Of a stretch of DNA of 64,000 bases, positions 37,041 through 45,561 are shown piece by piece. The DNA comes from Sulfitobacter undariae. Lineage in GTDB: Bacteria; Pseudomonadota; Alphaproteobacteria; Rhodobacterales; Rhodobacteraceae. A program made the position numbers and the translations under genes. Within the stretch, counting starts at the first letter, position 1. Every line of letters begins with the position of its first letter. The stretch covers positions 1 to 64,000 of the forward strand of contig NZ_JACIEI010000006.1 in NCBI RefSeq assembly GCF_014196805.1. Direction: 5' to 3'. Under the pieces are notes generated by a model. The model had not been told where the DNA came from and did no database searches. It worked only from the letters and a program-made list of their open reading frames with translations.

Positions 37041-38627
37041 TCAGCGCCCTTTGAAAAGCCCACCCAGAATGCCCCGTACGATGCGGCGGCCTGTGGTGCC
37101 TTTCAGCTCTTTGATGACCACATTTGCAATGGCCCCGCCGATGCCTTCGTTCTGTGTTGATCGGCTGGAGGTGCTGCGGCGGGCTGTGCTGCCTTTGGCG
37201 GAATAGCGGCGCGCATTTTTGAAATCACGCAACGAGGGCGTTTGCTCTGGCGCGGCTTTTGCCGCTTTGGCCTGCTCTTCTGCTTTGCCAATGGCGGCCT
37301 CTGCAGCTTCCGCCTCGGCTGCGGCGGTTGCAGCGCGTGTTTTGAGGATTTCAAAGGCACTTTCACGGTCCAAAAGCGTGTCGTATTTCCCTGCCATGGC
37401 AGAGGCCGCCATTATTGCGCTGCGCTGTTCCACTGTGATCGGGCCCAGTTGTGAGGATGGCGGGCGGATCAATGTACGCTCTACGATACCGGGGACACCT
37501 TTGGGTTGCAGCATGGATGTTACAGCTTCGCCAACGCCCACTTCGCGGATCGCTTCTTCGGTGCTGAAGGCGGGGTTGTCACGGTAGGTTTGCGCGGCAA
37601 GGCGCAGTTCTTTTTGGTCTTTGGCGGTAAAGGCCCGCAATGCGTGTTGGACGCGGTTACCCAATTGACCCAGAATGTCTTCGGGCACATCGGCGGGGTT
37701 TTGTGTGATGAAATAGACTCCCACCCCTTTGGACCGGATCAGCCGCGCCACTTGTTCTACTTTATCAACCAGTGCTTTGGGCGCGTCATCAAACAGCAGA
37801 TGCGCTTCGTCAAAGAAGAAAACCAGTTTTGGTTTGTCTGGGTCGCCGACCTCGGGCAGTTCTTCAAAAAGCTCGGAGAGCAACCAGAGCAGGAAAGTGG
37901 CATAGAGCTTCGGAGCGCCCATCAACTTGTCTGACGCCAGAATATTGATCATGCCGCGCCCGTCAGCGTCCGTGCGCATCAGGTCCGAAAGTGCCAGCGC
38001 AGGTTCGCCGAACAGTTTGGTCCCCCCCTGATTTTCCAGTACCAGCAGGCGGCGTTGGATTGCGCCAATTGAGGCGCTGGAAACATTGCCATAGCGTAGG
38101 GACAGGTCTTTGGCGTTTTCGCCGATCCAGACCAGCATCGCTTGCAGGTCTTTTAGATCAAGCAGCGGCATGCCTTCTTCGTCAGCGACGCGGAAGGCGA
38201 TGTTAATGATCCCCTCTTGGGCTTCGGTCAGGTCAAGAAGCTGTGCCAGCAGCAAAGGCCCCATTTCAGAAACGGTGGTACGGACAGGGTGGCCCTGTTC
38301 GCCAAAAAGATCCCAGAATGTCACGGGAAAGGCTTCGTATTTGAAATCGGTAAACCCGATTTTCGCGGCGCGTTCCGTGAAAGGGGTGTGGAGCTTGTGA
38401 GTAGGATCACCGGCCCTCGCAAGGCCGCTCAGATCGCCTTTTACATCGGATAAAAACACGGGCACACCTGCATTGGCAAAACCTTCGGCCATGATCTGTA
38501 ATGTGACGGTTTTACCTGTTCCCGTTGCCCCTGCCACCAGCCCATGACGGTTGGCATATTTCAGCGACATATACTGTTGCGTACTGTAATCAGGCCCCGC
38601 GCCACCGACAAATAAATCCGAATTCAC
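37041..38627 (-). CDS. HerA-like DUF853 ATPase
   Basis: A 528-residue P-loop ATPase of the HerA/FtsK fold (DUF853, YjgR-like). GTG at 38627, after TGGAG, gives '[20 protein letters not shown]', the family's N-terminus; an upstream ORF extension lacks support. Walker A is in '[16 protein letters not shown]', Walker B in '[12 protein letters not shown]', followed by '[20 protein letters not shown]'. The C-terminal 100 residues are Ala/Glu-rich coiled-coil and basic. Its role is not established; a helicase or DNA-pumping function is inferred from the fold. Confidence 0.88.
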   Translation of the reverse strand: MNSDLFVGGAGPDYSTQQYMSLKYANRHGLVAGATGTGKTVTLQIMAEGFANAGVPVFLSDVKGDLSGLARAGDPTHKLHTPFTERAAKIGFTDFKYEAFPVTFWDLFGEQGHPVRTTVSEMGPLLLAQLLDLTEAQEGIINIAFRVADEEGMPLLDLKDLQAMLVWIGENAKDLSLRYGNVSSASIGAIQRRLLVLENQGGTKLFGEPALALSDLMRTDADGRGMINILASDKLMGAPKLYATFLLWLLSELFEELPEVGDPDKPKLVFFFDEAHLLFDDAPKALVDKVEQVARLIRSKGVGVYFITQNPADVPEDILGQLGNRVQHALRAFTAKDQKELRLAAQTYRDNPAFSTEEAIREVGVGEAVTSMLQPKGVPGIVERTLIRPPSSQLGPITVEQRSAIMAASAMAGKYDTLLDRESAFEILKTRAATAAAEAEAAEAAIGKAEEQAKAAKAAPEQTPSLRDFKNARRYSAKGSTARRSTSSRSTQNEGIGGAIANVVIKELKGTTGRRIVRGILGGLFKGR

Positions 38628-38723
38628 AGTAATAATCTCCACTTTAGCAAAAAGTTTCGACACATATCGCACATGACTGGCCGCCACGCACATACTAACT
38701 TAACAGATTGTCGCCATAGTTTA
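38628..38723. other. Upstream region of HerA-like gene and small-RNA candidate
   Basis: No ORF is supported. It must contain the promoter for the HerA-like gene (minus strand) and possibly for the small-RNA candidate to the right; no good -35/-10 pair stands out on either strand. Confidence 0.35.
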
Positions 38724-38805
38724 GATGTCTGCGGTTCAAATGTCCTTTGACCGCAGTCACTTCCTCCCTGTCAGACTGGCCGTACCTTCGGGTACGGCAC
38801 TTTTT
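38724..38805 (+). ncRNA. Small RNA candidate A (hairpin, CU-rich linker, UUCG terminator)
   Basis: A bulged 10-bp hairpin (38730-38755: TGCGG-T-TCAAA / TTTGA-CCGCA) is followed by a CU-rich single-stranded linker CTTCCTCCCTG (38760-38770) and then an 8-bp terminator stem with UUCG loop. The linker is complementary to Shine-Dalgarno sequences, as in several alphaproteobacterial regulatory RNAs. No ORF fits. The 5' end is a guess because no promoter is recognised. Confidence 0.45.
38779..38805 (+). terminator. UUCG-tetraloop intrinsic terminator
   Basis: GCCGTACC-TTCG-GGTACGGC (38779-38798) followed by ACTTTTT. It is a textbook rho-independent terminator, yet no protein gene on the plus strand lies upstream of it; the HerA-like gene runs away on the minus strand. 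Confidence 0.85.
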
Positions 38806-38849
38806 AGCAAATGTTTGAATTTGCCTGATTAATAACGCGCTATTTCTAG

Positions 38850-38878
38850 TTGACGGTATCGTTACCATTGATTATTCT
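38850..38878 (+). promoter_or_regulatory. Sigma-70-type promoter for small-RNA candidate B
   Basis: TTGACG (38850-38855), a 17-base spacer and TATTCT (38873-38878). It matches the housekeeping consensus at 5/6 and 4/6 with ideal spacing, and predicts a start near 38885. Confidence 0.6.
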
Positions 38879-38884
38879 GATCGT

Positions 38885-38954
38885 CATAAGTCGGCTCAGT
38901 CCGGCAGGGAGCGACAATAAGACAAAAAGAGGGCAATATATGCCCTCTTTTTTT
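38885..38954 (+). ncRNA. Small RNA candidate B or ialB leader with terminator
   Basis: The predicted 70-base transcript begins a few bases before a hairpin GTCG-g-CTC / GAG-CGAC (38890-38915), has an A-rich linker and ends in a terminator (38928-38954). Promoter, structure and terminator in 105 bases, with no ORF, are what a small RNA gene looks like. Alternatively it is an attenuated leader of the IalB gene starting 145 bases later. Confidence 0.5.
38924..38954 (+). terminator. Intrinsic terminator of small-RNA candidate B
   Basis: An 8-bp stem AGAGGGCA/TGCCCTCT (38928-38935, 38941-38948) with loop ATATA, A-run before and seven T after. Confidence 0.9.
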
Positions 38955-39098
38955 ATGCCCAAAAGGGCCGCCACACGCCTGCTTACGTCGATCAGCAAAA
39001 AAGCGCTTGGTCTTGTTTCGGCTGGTGCTCTTCCCCCCCTGACATCTGCTGCGTAGGGTGCTATGGCGAGGTGACTGTAAACAAACTACGGATTTCAA

Positions 39099-39734
39099 AT
39101 GAACAAGTATTCAACTGCCCTGACGCTTTGCGCAGCACTTGCGGTTACTATGCCTGCGGTGGCCTTTGCACAAACAGCAGCACCTGAAACGGTTGCACCA
39201 GAAACAGCTCCTGCAGCGGAGCCAACTGCACCTGCGGCATCGAATTCAATTGATGAACAGCTGAGTTTTGCCGAAACAGAAGTGGGTAAGCCTTACACAC
39301 GTGAAACGATTGGCGCGTGGGAAATGCGCTGCCTGAAAGTTGAACAAGGCGAAGAGCCTTGCCAGATGTACCAGCTTTTGGATGATGGCGAAGGCGCACC
39401 GATTGCCGAAGTTTCAATGTTCCGTTTGCCCGACGGCGGCAAAGCTGTTGCTGGGGCAACGATCATTGTGCCACTGGAAACTGCCCTAAACGCACAGTTC
39501 TCTGTTCAGGTAGATGGTGATAAAGCCCGCCGTTATCCGTATTCCTTCTGTAATCCAGTGGGATGTTATGTACGTTTGGGCCTGACTGCTGCGGATGTTG
39601 CGGCTTTCAAACGTGGCAAAGAGGCGACAATGGTGATTGTACCAGCAATGGCGCCTGATCAGAAAATTGACCTGAAACTGTCTTTGGCTGGCTTTACAGC
39701 TTCTTACGACAAGGTTTCTGTGCTCGAACAGTAA
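39099..39734 (+). CDS. Invasion-associated locus B (IalB) family protein
   Basis: A 211-residue exported protein. Signal peptide 1-24 (AVTMPAVAFA), then an Ala/Pro/Glu/Thr-rich linker (25-48), then the IalB domain with 'GAWEMRCLKVEQGEEPCQMY' and 'YSFCNPVGCYVRLGLTAADV'. Four cysteines in these motifs probably make two disulfides. IalB proteins were named from Bartonella, but in free-living alphaproteobacteria they are common periplasmic or outer-membrane proteins of unknown role. A terminator follows at 39761. Confidence 0.88.
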   Translation: MNKYSTALTLCAALAVTMPAVAFAQTAAPETVAPETAPAAEPTAPAASNSIDEQLSFAETEVGKPYTRETIGAWEMRCLKVEQGEEPCQMYQLLDDGEGAPIAEVSMFRLPDGGKAVAGATIIVPLETALNAQFSVQVDGDKARRYPYSFCNPVGCYVRLGLTAADVAAFKRGKEATMVIVPAMAPDQKIDLKLSLAGFTASYDKVSVLEQ

Positions 39735-39760
39735 AACTGTTCACACGATAGAGCAAACCA

Positions 39761-39787
39761 AGCCGCCCCTTCTTTGGGGCGGCTTTT
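39761..39787. terminator. Terminator between ialB and VOC gene
   Basis: A perfect 9-bp stem AGCCGCCCC/GGGGCGGCT (39761-39769, 39776-39784), loop TTCTTT, then TTTT. It ends ialB and lies next to the stop of the convergent VOC gene. Confidence 0.9.
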
Positions 39788-40189
39788 CTATTGCGGTTTG
39801 GTGAATTGGATCAGATCCCATTTATTGCCGTATAGATCGACAAAGACAGCAACGGTTCCATAGGGTTGCGCGGCTGGCGCACGAATGAATTTCACACCAC
39901 GTTCCGAATAGGCTGCGTAATCGCGGGCAAAATCATCTGTCTCAAGAAATAGAAAGACACGCCCGCCAGCCTGATCACCAATAAATCCATCCTGCTTGGA
40001 TGTTGAGGCTTGGGCCAGCAACAGAGATGTGCCTGTCCCGCCCTTGGGTCGGACCAAGACCCAGCGTTTGTCTTGTTCGGGCTGATATTCATCCGCAATC
40101 AGGTCAAAGCCGAGCGTGTCGCAATAAAATGCAATCGCGTCGTCATAGTTGCGGACCACAAGTGCAATATGGGCGATGTTCTGTACCAT
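39788..40189 (-). CDS. VOC superfamily (glyoxalase-like) protein
   Basis: A 133-residue vicinal-oxygen-chelate fold protein: 'VQNIAHIALVVRNYDDAIAF' with the first metal-ligand His, 'FLETDDFARDYAAY' and 'YGTVAVFVDLYGNKWDLIQF' with the C-terminal ligand region. It is a single-domain member, presumably a dimer; the substrate is unknown. It directly follows the ketosynthase gene (1-base gap) and may be co-transcribed with it. Confidence 0.85.
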   Translation of the reverse strand: MVQNIAHIALVVRNYDDAIAFYCDTLGFDLIADEYQPEQDKRWVLVRPKGGTGTSLLLAQASTSKQDGFIGDQAGGRVFLFLETDDFARDYAAYSERGVKFIRAPAAQPYGTVAVFVDLYGNKWDLIQFTKPQ

Positions 40190-40190
40190 C

Positions 40191-41399
40191 TCAGATGTTA
40201 CGCAGAGCGATCACTGCGTTCATACCGCCAAAGGCAAAGGCATTGCTCAGCACTACATCCACTTTGGCATCACGCGCTTCATTAGGGACCACGTCCAGCG
40301 CGCATTCGGGATCAGGTTCCTGATAGCCAATTGTCGGTGCGATGACCCCGTCACGCAGCGCCATGATACAGGCCAAAAGCTCTACCGCGCCTGTACCGCC
40401 AATCAAATGACCATGCATGGATTTGGTGGAGCTAATCATCAGACGGTCAGCATGCGCACCAAATACATCCGCCACGGCGGCACATTCGGTTTTGTCATTT
40501 GCGGCTGTGCCTGTGCCATGGGCGTTAATATATCCCACATCCGACCCCGCGATGCGGGCATCGGCCAATGCACCTGAAATCGCCCGTGCCGCCCCGTTTT
40601 TCGACGGCATCACAATATCAGAAGCATCTGAGGTCATTGAGAAACCAGCCACTTCACACAGGATTTCCGCACCCCGTGCGCGCGCGTGCTCATATTCTTC
40701 AAAAACAAATATCCCTGCCCCTTCGCCCTGAACCATACCATTGCGGTTGGCCGAAAACGGACGGCAGGCATCGCGTGACATAACACGCAGACCTTCCCAT
40801 GCTTTGACACCGCCAAAGCACAACATCGATTCAGACCCGCCTGTGATCATCGCGGGGGCCATGCCCGAACGGACCATTGCAAAGGCTTGTGCCATCGCAT
40901 GGTTAGACGAAGCGCAAGCGGTTGAGACCGTATAAGACGGGCCCTTCAGATTCCATTCCATACTAACATGGCTGGCGGCCGCATTGTTCATCAGTTTGGG
41001 CACCACAAAAGGATGCACGCGGTTTTTACCTTCTTCATAGACAGCACGGTAATTGTCGTCCCATGTGCTGACGCCGCCGCCAGCCGTGCCCAGCACCACG
41101 CCAGATCGCACAGCAAGTTCGCCATTGAACACCAGTCCTGATTGCTCAATCGCTTCACGTGCAGCGGCTAAGGTGAATTGGGTGAAACGGTCATACAACG
41201 ACATTTGCTGGCGGTTATAGCGGCCCTCGGCTTCAAAGCCTTTGACCTGTCCGCCGATTTTGATTTGTAAACGATCTACATCGCGCACATCCAGTGGGCC
41301 TATGCCACACACACCTTCACGCATGGCGGCAAAGGTTTCGCTAACAGAGTGACCCAGCGCATTAATTGTACCAGCGCCTGTAATGACAACACGCTTCAT
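40191..41399 (-). CDS. Beta-ketoacyl-ACP synthase (FabF-like)
   Basis: A 402-residue condensing enzyme. Catalytic triad: Cys162 in 'VSTACASSNHAMAQ', His294 in 'INAHGTGTAANDKTE', and His331 with Lys326 in 'KSMHGHLIGGTGA'. It is likely a second KAS II devoted to a special acyl chain, because it overlaps a dedicated acyl carrier protein gene by 4 bases and sits beside lpxD. The housekeeping fabF is normally next to acpP/fabG, which are not here. Its product may feed lipid A; inference. Confidence 0.9.
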   Translation of the reverse strand: MKRVVITGAGTINALGHSVSETFAAMREGVCGIGPLDVRDVDRLQIKIGGQVKGFEAEGRYNRQQMSLYDRFTQFTLAAAREAIEQSGLVFNGELAVRSGVVLGTAGGGVSTWDDNYRAVYEEGKNRVHPFVVPKLMNNAAASHVSMEWNLKGPSYTVSTACASSNHAMAQAFAMVRSGMAPAMITGGSESMLCFGGVKAWEGLRVMSRDACRPFSANRNGMVQGEGAGIFVFEEYEHARARGAEILCEVAGFSMTSDASDIVMPSKNGAARAISGALADARIAGSDVGYINAHGTGTAANDKTECAAVADVFGAHADRLMISSTKSMHGHLIGGTGAVELLACIMALRDGVIAPTIGYQEPDPECALDVVPNEARDAKVDVVLSNAFAFGGMNAVIALRNI

Positions 41400-41659
41400 G
41401 CGGCTGTTTGCTCTGCGCGCAGCCTCTCGATGCCTGCAATGATGCTGGCAACGCTGCTGATGTCGAAATCAGTTTCGGACGGGTTATTGGCGTTGAAAGG
41501 CACGGTGATGTCAAAGGCCTCCTCAATCGCAAAGATGCTCTCAACCAGCCCCAGACTATCAATGCCTAGGCTTTCCAACGTGCTGTCAACAGATACGTCT
41601 TCAGGATCCAATACGGCCTGCTCGGCGATGATGGCGATAACCTGTTCTTTGACGTTCAT
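41396..41659 (-). CDS. Acyl carrier protein
   Basis: An 87-residue carrier protein with phosphopantetheine-attachment Ser35 in 'LGIDSLGLVESIFAIEEAF'. It differs from the classic AcpP 'GADSLDTVE' motif, indicating a specialised carrier. Its stop overlaps the ketosynthase start. In rhizobia the carrier AcpXL supplies very-long-chain acyl groups to lipid A; an analogous role beside lpxD is plausible but not shown here. Confidence 0.9.
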   Translation of the reverse strand: MNVKEQVIAIIAEQAVLDPEDVSVDSTLESLGIDSLGLVESIFAIEEAFDITVPFNANNPSETDFDISSVASIIAGIERLRAEQTAA

Positions 41660-41694
41660 AGCTTTTGCTCCTCTAAGCAGCTGATACCTCTTAT

Positions 41695-42786
41695 CTAGGT
41701 ATCAGAATTGCTTTTAAAAACTATCCGTTTCAGTTCTGTGACATCCCGCATCAGACGGGGCAAACGGCGTAGCGCTTTATAGCCTTCGACCTGTTTGTCC
41801 ATCTGTGTGGCGGGATACCCCAGCATCGTGCGGCCCGCAGGGACGTTCGACATAAGTTTTGTACCGCCGCCCGCAATCACACCGTCCCCGACAAAAATAT
41901 TGTCATTCACGCCGCATTGTCCGGCCAGCACGACGTTGTCACCAATGGTGGCGGAACCCGCGATACCCACCTGCCCGCAGATCAGGGAATTGCGGCCAAT
42001 CACTACATTATGGCCCATATGCACTTGGTTATCGAGCTTGGTTCCATCACCGATCACCGTATCGCGGATGGTGCCGCAATCAATGGTCGACCCCATGCCA
42101 ATCTCGACATCGTCGCCGATGCTCACCGATCCCAGCGAATGAATACGGGTCCAATCCTGTGCTTTGGCGTCCCCCTGATCACCTAAGGTTTTGCGCACCG
42201 ATTCAACATTGCTCGGTTCTGCGGTGACAAAGGAAAAACCGTCCCCGCCGATCCGCGCGCCGGGTTGGCCGATAAAACGTGCGCCGATGGTCACTCGTGC
42301 GCCGATGCTCACTGCTTCGCGCAGGTAGGCCCCCTCGCCCAGAGTTGCGTTCCAGCCGATGAAACATTGCGGCCCGATCACGCTGCCTGCGCCGATTTTG
42401 GCCCCTTTGGAGATCACTGCCAGTGGACCGACGCTGACGCCTTCCCCCAATTCGGCCTCGGGGTCCACAAATGCGGTGGGGTGAATACCTGCGGCAAAGC
42501 CCTGCCCCGCATCCAACATGCGCGTTAGCCCCGCCATGGCGTAGCGCGGGCGCGGTGCGATGATCGCAGCCTCAAGGCCAAGGGCTTCCCAATCCGCTCC
42601 ATCCCAAAGCATGGCCACACGTGCGTGTCCTTCACTCAGGCTGTCGGCGTATTTGGGGTTCATGGCCAGCGCCAAATCATCCGGTCCTGCACTGGCAGGT
42701 TCGGCGGCGCGGGTGATTACAATATCAATGGCGCCAAAGGCTTGAGCCCCTAGCGCCATTGCAATCTGTTCTACTGTATGGGTCAT
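41695..42786 (-). CDS. lpxD: UDP-3-O-acylglucosamine N-acyltransferase
   Basis: Third step of lipid A synthesis: transfers a 3-hydroxyacyl chain from ACP to the glucosamine nitrogen. 363 residues from ATG 42786. The N-terminal uridine-binding domain spans 1-100. The left-handed beta helix has repeated hexapeptides including 'FIGWNATLGEGAYLREAVSI' and 'VHMGHNVVIGRNSLICGQVG', where the catalytic His lies. It is upstream of the ACP-ketosynthase pair, 35 bases apart. Confidence 0.94.
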   Translation of the reverse strand: MTHTVEQIAMALGAQAFGAIDIVITRAAEPASAGPDDLALAMNPKYADSLSEGHARVAMLWDGADWEALGLEAAIIAPRPRYAMAGLTRMLDAGQGFAAGIHPTAFVDPEAELGEGVSVGPLAVISKGAKIGAGSVIGPQCFIGWNATLGEGAYLREAVSIGARVTIGARFIGQPGARIGGDGFSFVTAEPSNVESVRKTLGDQGDAKAQDWTRIHSLGSVSIGDDVEIGMGSTIDCGTIRDTVIGDGTKLDNQVHMGHNVVIGRNSLICGQVGIAGSATIGDNVVLAGQCGVNDNIFVGDGVIAGGGTKLMSNVPAGRTMLGYPATQMDKQVEGYKALRRLPRLMRDVTELKRIVFKSNSDT

Positions 42787-42815
42787 GTCGTGCTTCCCTA
42801 AGGTTGCACAGAGAC

Positions 42816-44435
42816 TTAACCCTGAATGGGGTTCAATTCCACCCCTGCCTTTTGAAGAGCATCCCAAATGCGCGCATCCCTGCCATAGACATCACGGCGG
42901 AAGTTCAAGTTACCTTTCGAGTCCGTGTAAGCCGTGCGGTAAACAATATGCACCGGCACTGGTTCATCCAGATTGACCCGCGTTTCGCGACCTGTGCGCA
43001 GTTGCGACTGGAAAAACGCCTTTGGGTCTTCCTCTTGGCGTGCAAGCAGCGCGTAGCCAAAATCAAACGGGTCCTGAAGGCGGATACAGCCATGGCTAAA
43101 GGCACGCGATTCACGGTTAAAGAGGGATTTGGCAGGCGTGTCATGCAGGTAGATATTATATTTGTTCGGGAACATATACTTTACCAAACCCAAGGCGTTT
43201 GATTTGCTGGGGGGTTGGCGCATCGCATAAGGAAATGTACGCGCTGTATATTTTGCAAAATTCGCGGAGCTACGGTTTACCACACGGCCACGGCTATCTG
43301 TGATTTCCATATAGCTGAGCGCGTTCGGGTTGTTACGCAGCGCTGGCAGGTATTCCCCTACAATGATCGAGCGCGGTACATACCAGCTTGGATTGATAAC
43401 CATATGGTTCATCTTATCAGAGAATTCAGGTGTTTCACGGTCACTGCCATTGGCCCCGATAACCGAGCGCGTTTCAAAGGTAATGCGGCCCTTATCAACG
43501 ATTTTGGCTGTAAAGTCTGTGAGGTTCACCAGAATGTGACGATCTCCAAGGGAACGTTGCAACCAGCGCTCCCGTTCCATTGAAACCAAAATAGATTTCA
43601 GGCGTGTGTCGATGCTTTGGTTCATCTCTTTGATCGTGCCGCCGCCTGCAACGCCGTCAGCCTCAAGCCCATGTGCGTTTTGAAAACGCTCAACAGCATC
43701 TTGGATCGTCTTGTCGTAGGTTTTCGCGTTTGAACGCTCAAGATAACCCATCGCCATCAAGCGGTTGCGCAACGAAATGACAGCAGGACCAGACTCACCC
43801 GGTTTCAGCGCAGATGCGTTGACTGCTGGCCCCCAGCCCCCTTGGCGTGACTGATCTTGCAAGAGCATCTTTTGCTTTAGTAAAGCCGCATATTCAACAG
43901 TACGCGGCGCAAGGGCGCGCAGATAGGCCGCTGGCTTGGCTTTGGCAAACTCTGAAATAAGCACAGCGCGGTCCGTGTATTCGACCTCGCGTTTGATCTC
44001 GTTGATTGTTTTCTTCGGGTTCAGCGCGCCACTCTGGATATCGCGTGCATATTGCAAGAACACCCGTGTCATTTCGACTTCGATGTTACCCAGATCACGA
44101 GGTGAGCGGGCATTCTGCATCTGCCGCTCAAGTTCTTGCACATTATATCGTGCAACGGGCAATCCGTGATCGCCCGCATTGCGTAGTGCATTCATCAGGG
44201 CCGCGCGGCGTGCAACATGGATTTCGTCGGAGCCTGTCCAAATCCCTTCAAAGTTTTGGGCACGGTAGAATTGGGCGATGTCCTCGTCGCGCGATCCTGT
44301 TTCTGCAACGGCTTGTTTGAAGGCTGTGGTAACCTGTGCGGATGCCTGTTGGGGCGGTGCAATAAACAAGGCGCCCAGAGCGAGCGCAAAAACAATTGAC
44401 TTGGGCGCAGAACGGAAACACTTCGACGATAACAT
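42816..44435 (-). CDS. L,D-transpeptidase (YcbB-like)
   Basis: A 539-residue periplasmic murein cross-linking enzyme. ATG 44435 follows GGGGA; the signal peptide covers about residues 1-34 (ALFIAPPQQASA). A peptidoglycan-binding domain lies near residues 215-280 ('GPAVISLRNRLMAMGYLERS'), then the YkuD catalytic domain with 'YLHDTPAKSLFNRESRAFSH' and the active-site Cys in 'SHGCIRLQDP'. This YcbB/LdtD architecture makes 3-3 peptide cross-links. Divergent from a DUF882 gene also acting on murein. Confidence 0.93.
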   Translation of the reverse strand: MLSSKCFRSAPKSIVFALALGALFIAPPQQASAQVTTAFKQAVAETGSRDEDIAQFYRAQNFEGIWTGSDEIHVARRAALMNALRNAGDHGLPVARYNVQELERQMQNARSPRDLGNIEVEMTRVFLQYARDIQSGALNPKKTINEIKREVEYTDRAVLISEFAKAKPAAYLRALAPRTVEYAALLKQKMLLQDQSRQGGWGPAVNASALKPGESGPAVISLRNRLMAMGYLERSNAKTYDKTIQDAVERFQNAHGLEADGVAGGGTIKEMNQSIDTRLKSILVSMERERWLQRSLGDRHILVNLTDFTAKIVDKGRITFETRSVIGANGSDRETPEFSDKMNHMVINPSWYVPRSIIVGEYLPALRNNPNALSYMEITDSRGRVVNRSSANFAKYTARTFPYAMRQPPSKSNALGLVKYMFPNKYNIYLHDTPAKSLFNRESRAFSHGCIRLQDPFDFGYALLARQEEDPKAFFQSQLRTGRETRVNLDEPVPVHIVYRTAYTDSKGNLNFRRDVYGRDARIWDALQKAGVELNPIQG

Positions 44436-44782
44436 TAAAAATCCCCTGAAAATTTTGATTTTCTTAGGAAAACGTATGACCATCACATTGTTGTGCTGTC
44501 CATTCACAATTTGGTCAAATCACTAAAATAATGCCACTGGTTGATAAATAAACAGCAGGTCACTCCATATATAGCCCTATGCATGCCAAGTTGTGCGCAA
44601 AAAATCGCCTAAAATCGTCGCTAATACACAACGCAGGGATTCACCTCTTGGTTCCCTTTTTTCCATATGCAATAGAGAAGATGCATCTGGGGAGATGATA
44701 ATAATGTTTGCGTAACATTGCAGACACATTGGCACGATCCACAGGCAAGCCTCACTTTGGCACAAGAAACGGGACAGACACT
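44436..44782. promoter_or_regulatory. Divergent promoter region of two murein genes
   Basis: The 347 bases between the L,D-transpeptidase and DUF882 genes hold no supported ORF. Both promoters must lie here; I could not pick a convincing -35/-10 pair. Confidence 0.4.
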
Positions 44783-45343
44783 ATGACAGCTACAGGCATG
44801 ACACGGCGCGGACTCCTCGGTGCATTTGCAGCAACTGCAGTTACCGCGGCCCCTACATTCGCGAACGCAGCAGGCTTTCTGCGCGGCGCTGGCGATATCC
44901 GCCGGATCAAGATGTACTCTGGTCGCACGGGCGAACGGATTGACATGATCTATTGGATCGAAGGCAAGTACATTGGCGATGCTGTCAAAGAAGTGAACCA
45001 CTTTATGCGCGACTGGCGTACAAATGACGTCGTGAAAATCGATCTGCGCACTGTAGATATTATGGCAGCGGCGCATAACCTGCTGGACGTGGATGAACCC
45101 TACATGCTGTTGTCGGGCTACCGCAGTCCTAAAACCAACGCGATGTTGCGCTCTCGCTCTGGTGGTGTGGCTAAAAACTCGCTGCATATGCGGGGTCAGG
45201 CCGCTGACCTGCGCCTTGCTTCGCGCTCGGTCAATCAGATGGCAAAAGCTGCAGTTGTGTGTCGTGGTGGCGGTGTTGGTCGCTATTCGGGTTCCAACTT
45301 TGTTCACATGGATTGCGGCACAGTTCGAAGCTGGGGTGGCTAA
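44783..45343 (+). CDS. DUF882 (YcbK/M15-like) peptidase with Tat signal
   Basis: A 186-residue protein with a twin-arginine signal (MTRRGLLGAFAATAVTAAP), so folded before export. The mature part is a DUF882/peptidase M15-like domain; metal ligands are likely His and Asp in 'SLHMRGQAADLRL' and His in 'NFVHMDCG'. Relatives such as E. coli YcbK/MepK cut murein cross-links. In E. coli ycbB and ycbK are also adjacent, supporting a functional pairing with the divergent L,D-transpeptidase. Confidence 0.9.
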   Translation: MTATGMTRRGLLGAFAATAVTAAPTFANAAGFLRGAGDIRRIKMYSGRTGERIDMIYWIEGKYIGDAVKEVNHFMRDWRTNDVVKIDLRTVDIMAAAHNLLDVDEPYMLLSGYRSPKTNAMLRSRSGGVAKNSLHMRGQAADLRLASRSVNQMAKAAVVCRGGGVGRYSGSNFVHMDCGTVRSWGG

Positions 45344-45561
45344 AGGCCACACAGATACTCTCGCTTAGAGAGCGCCCTTTGTGTTGAGTGTCAAATTGCT
45401 TTGACCTGTACGTCAATACTCGCTCCATAATGAGACACGCGGCATAGTGACCGTTCGATGAGACTGCTGCTAACGGCAGGTTTGAGCCCAAAGTTGCAAT
45501 TCAGTTGGCCATGGTGCAACTATTGAAGAAGACCTGCCATGCCCCTTGAAAGTTGCCTTCC

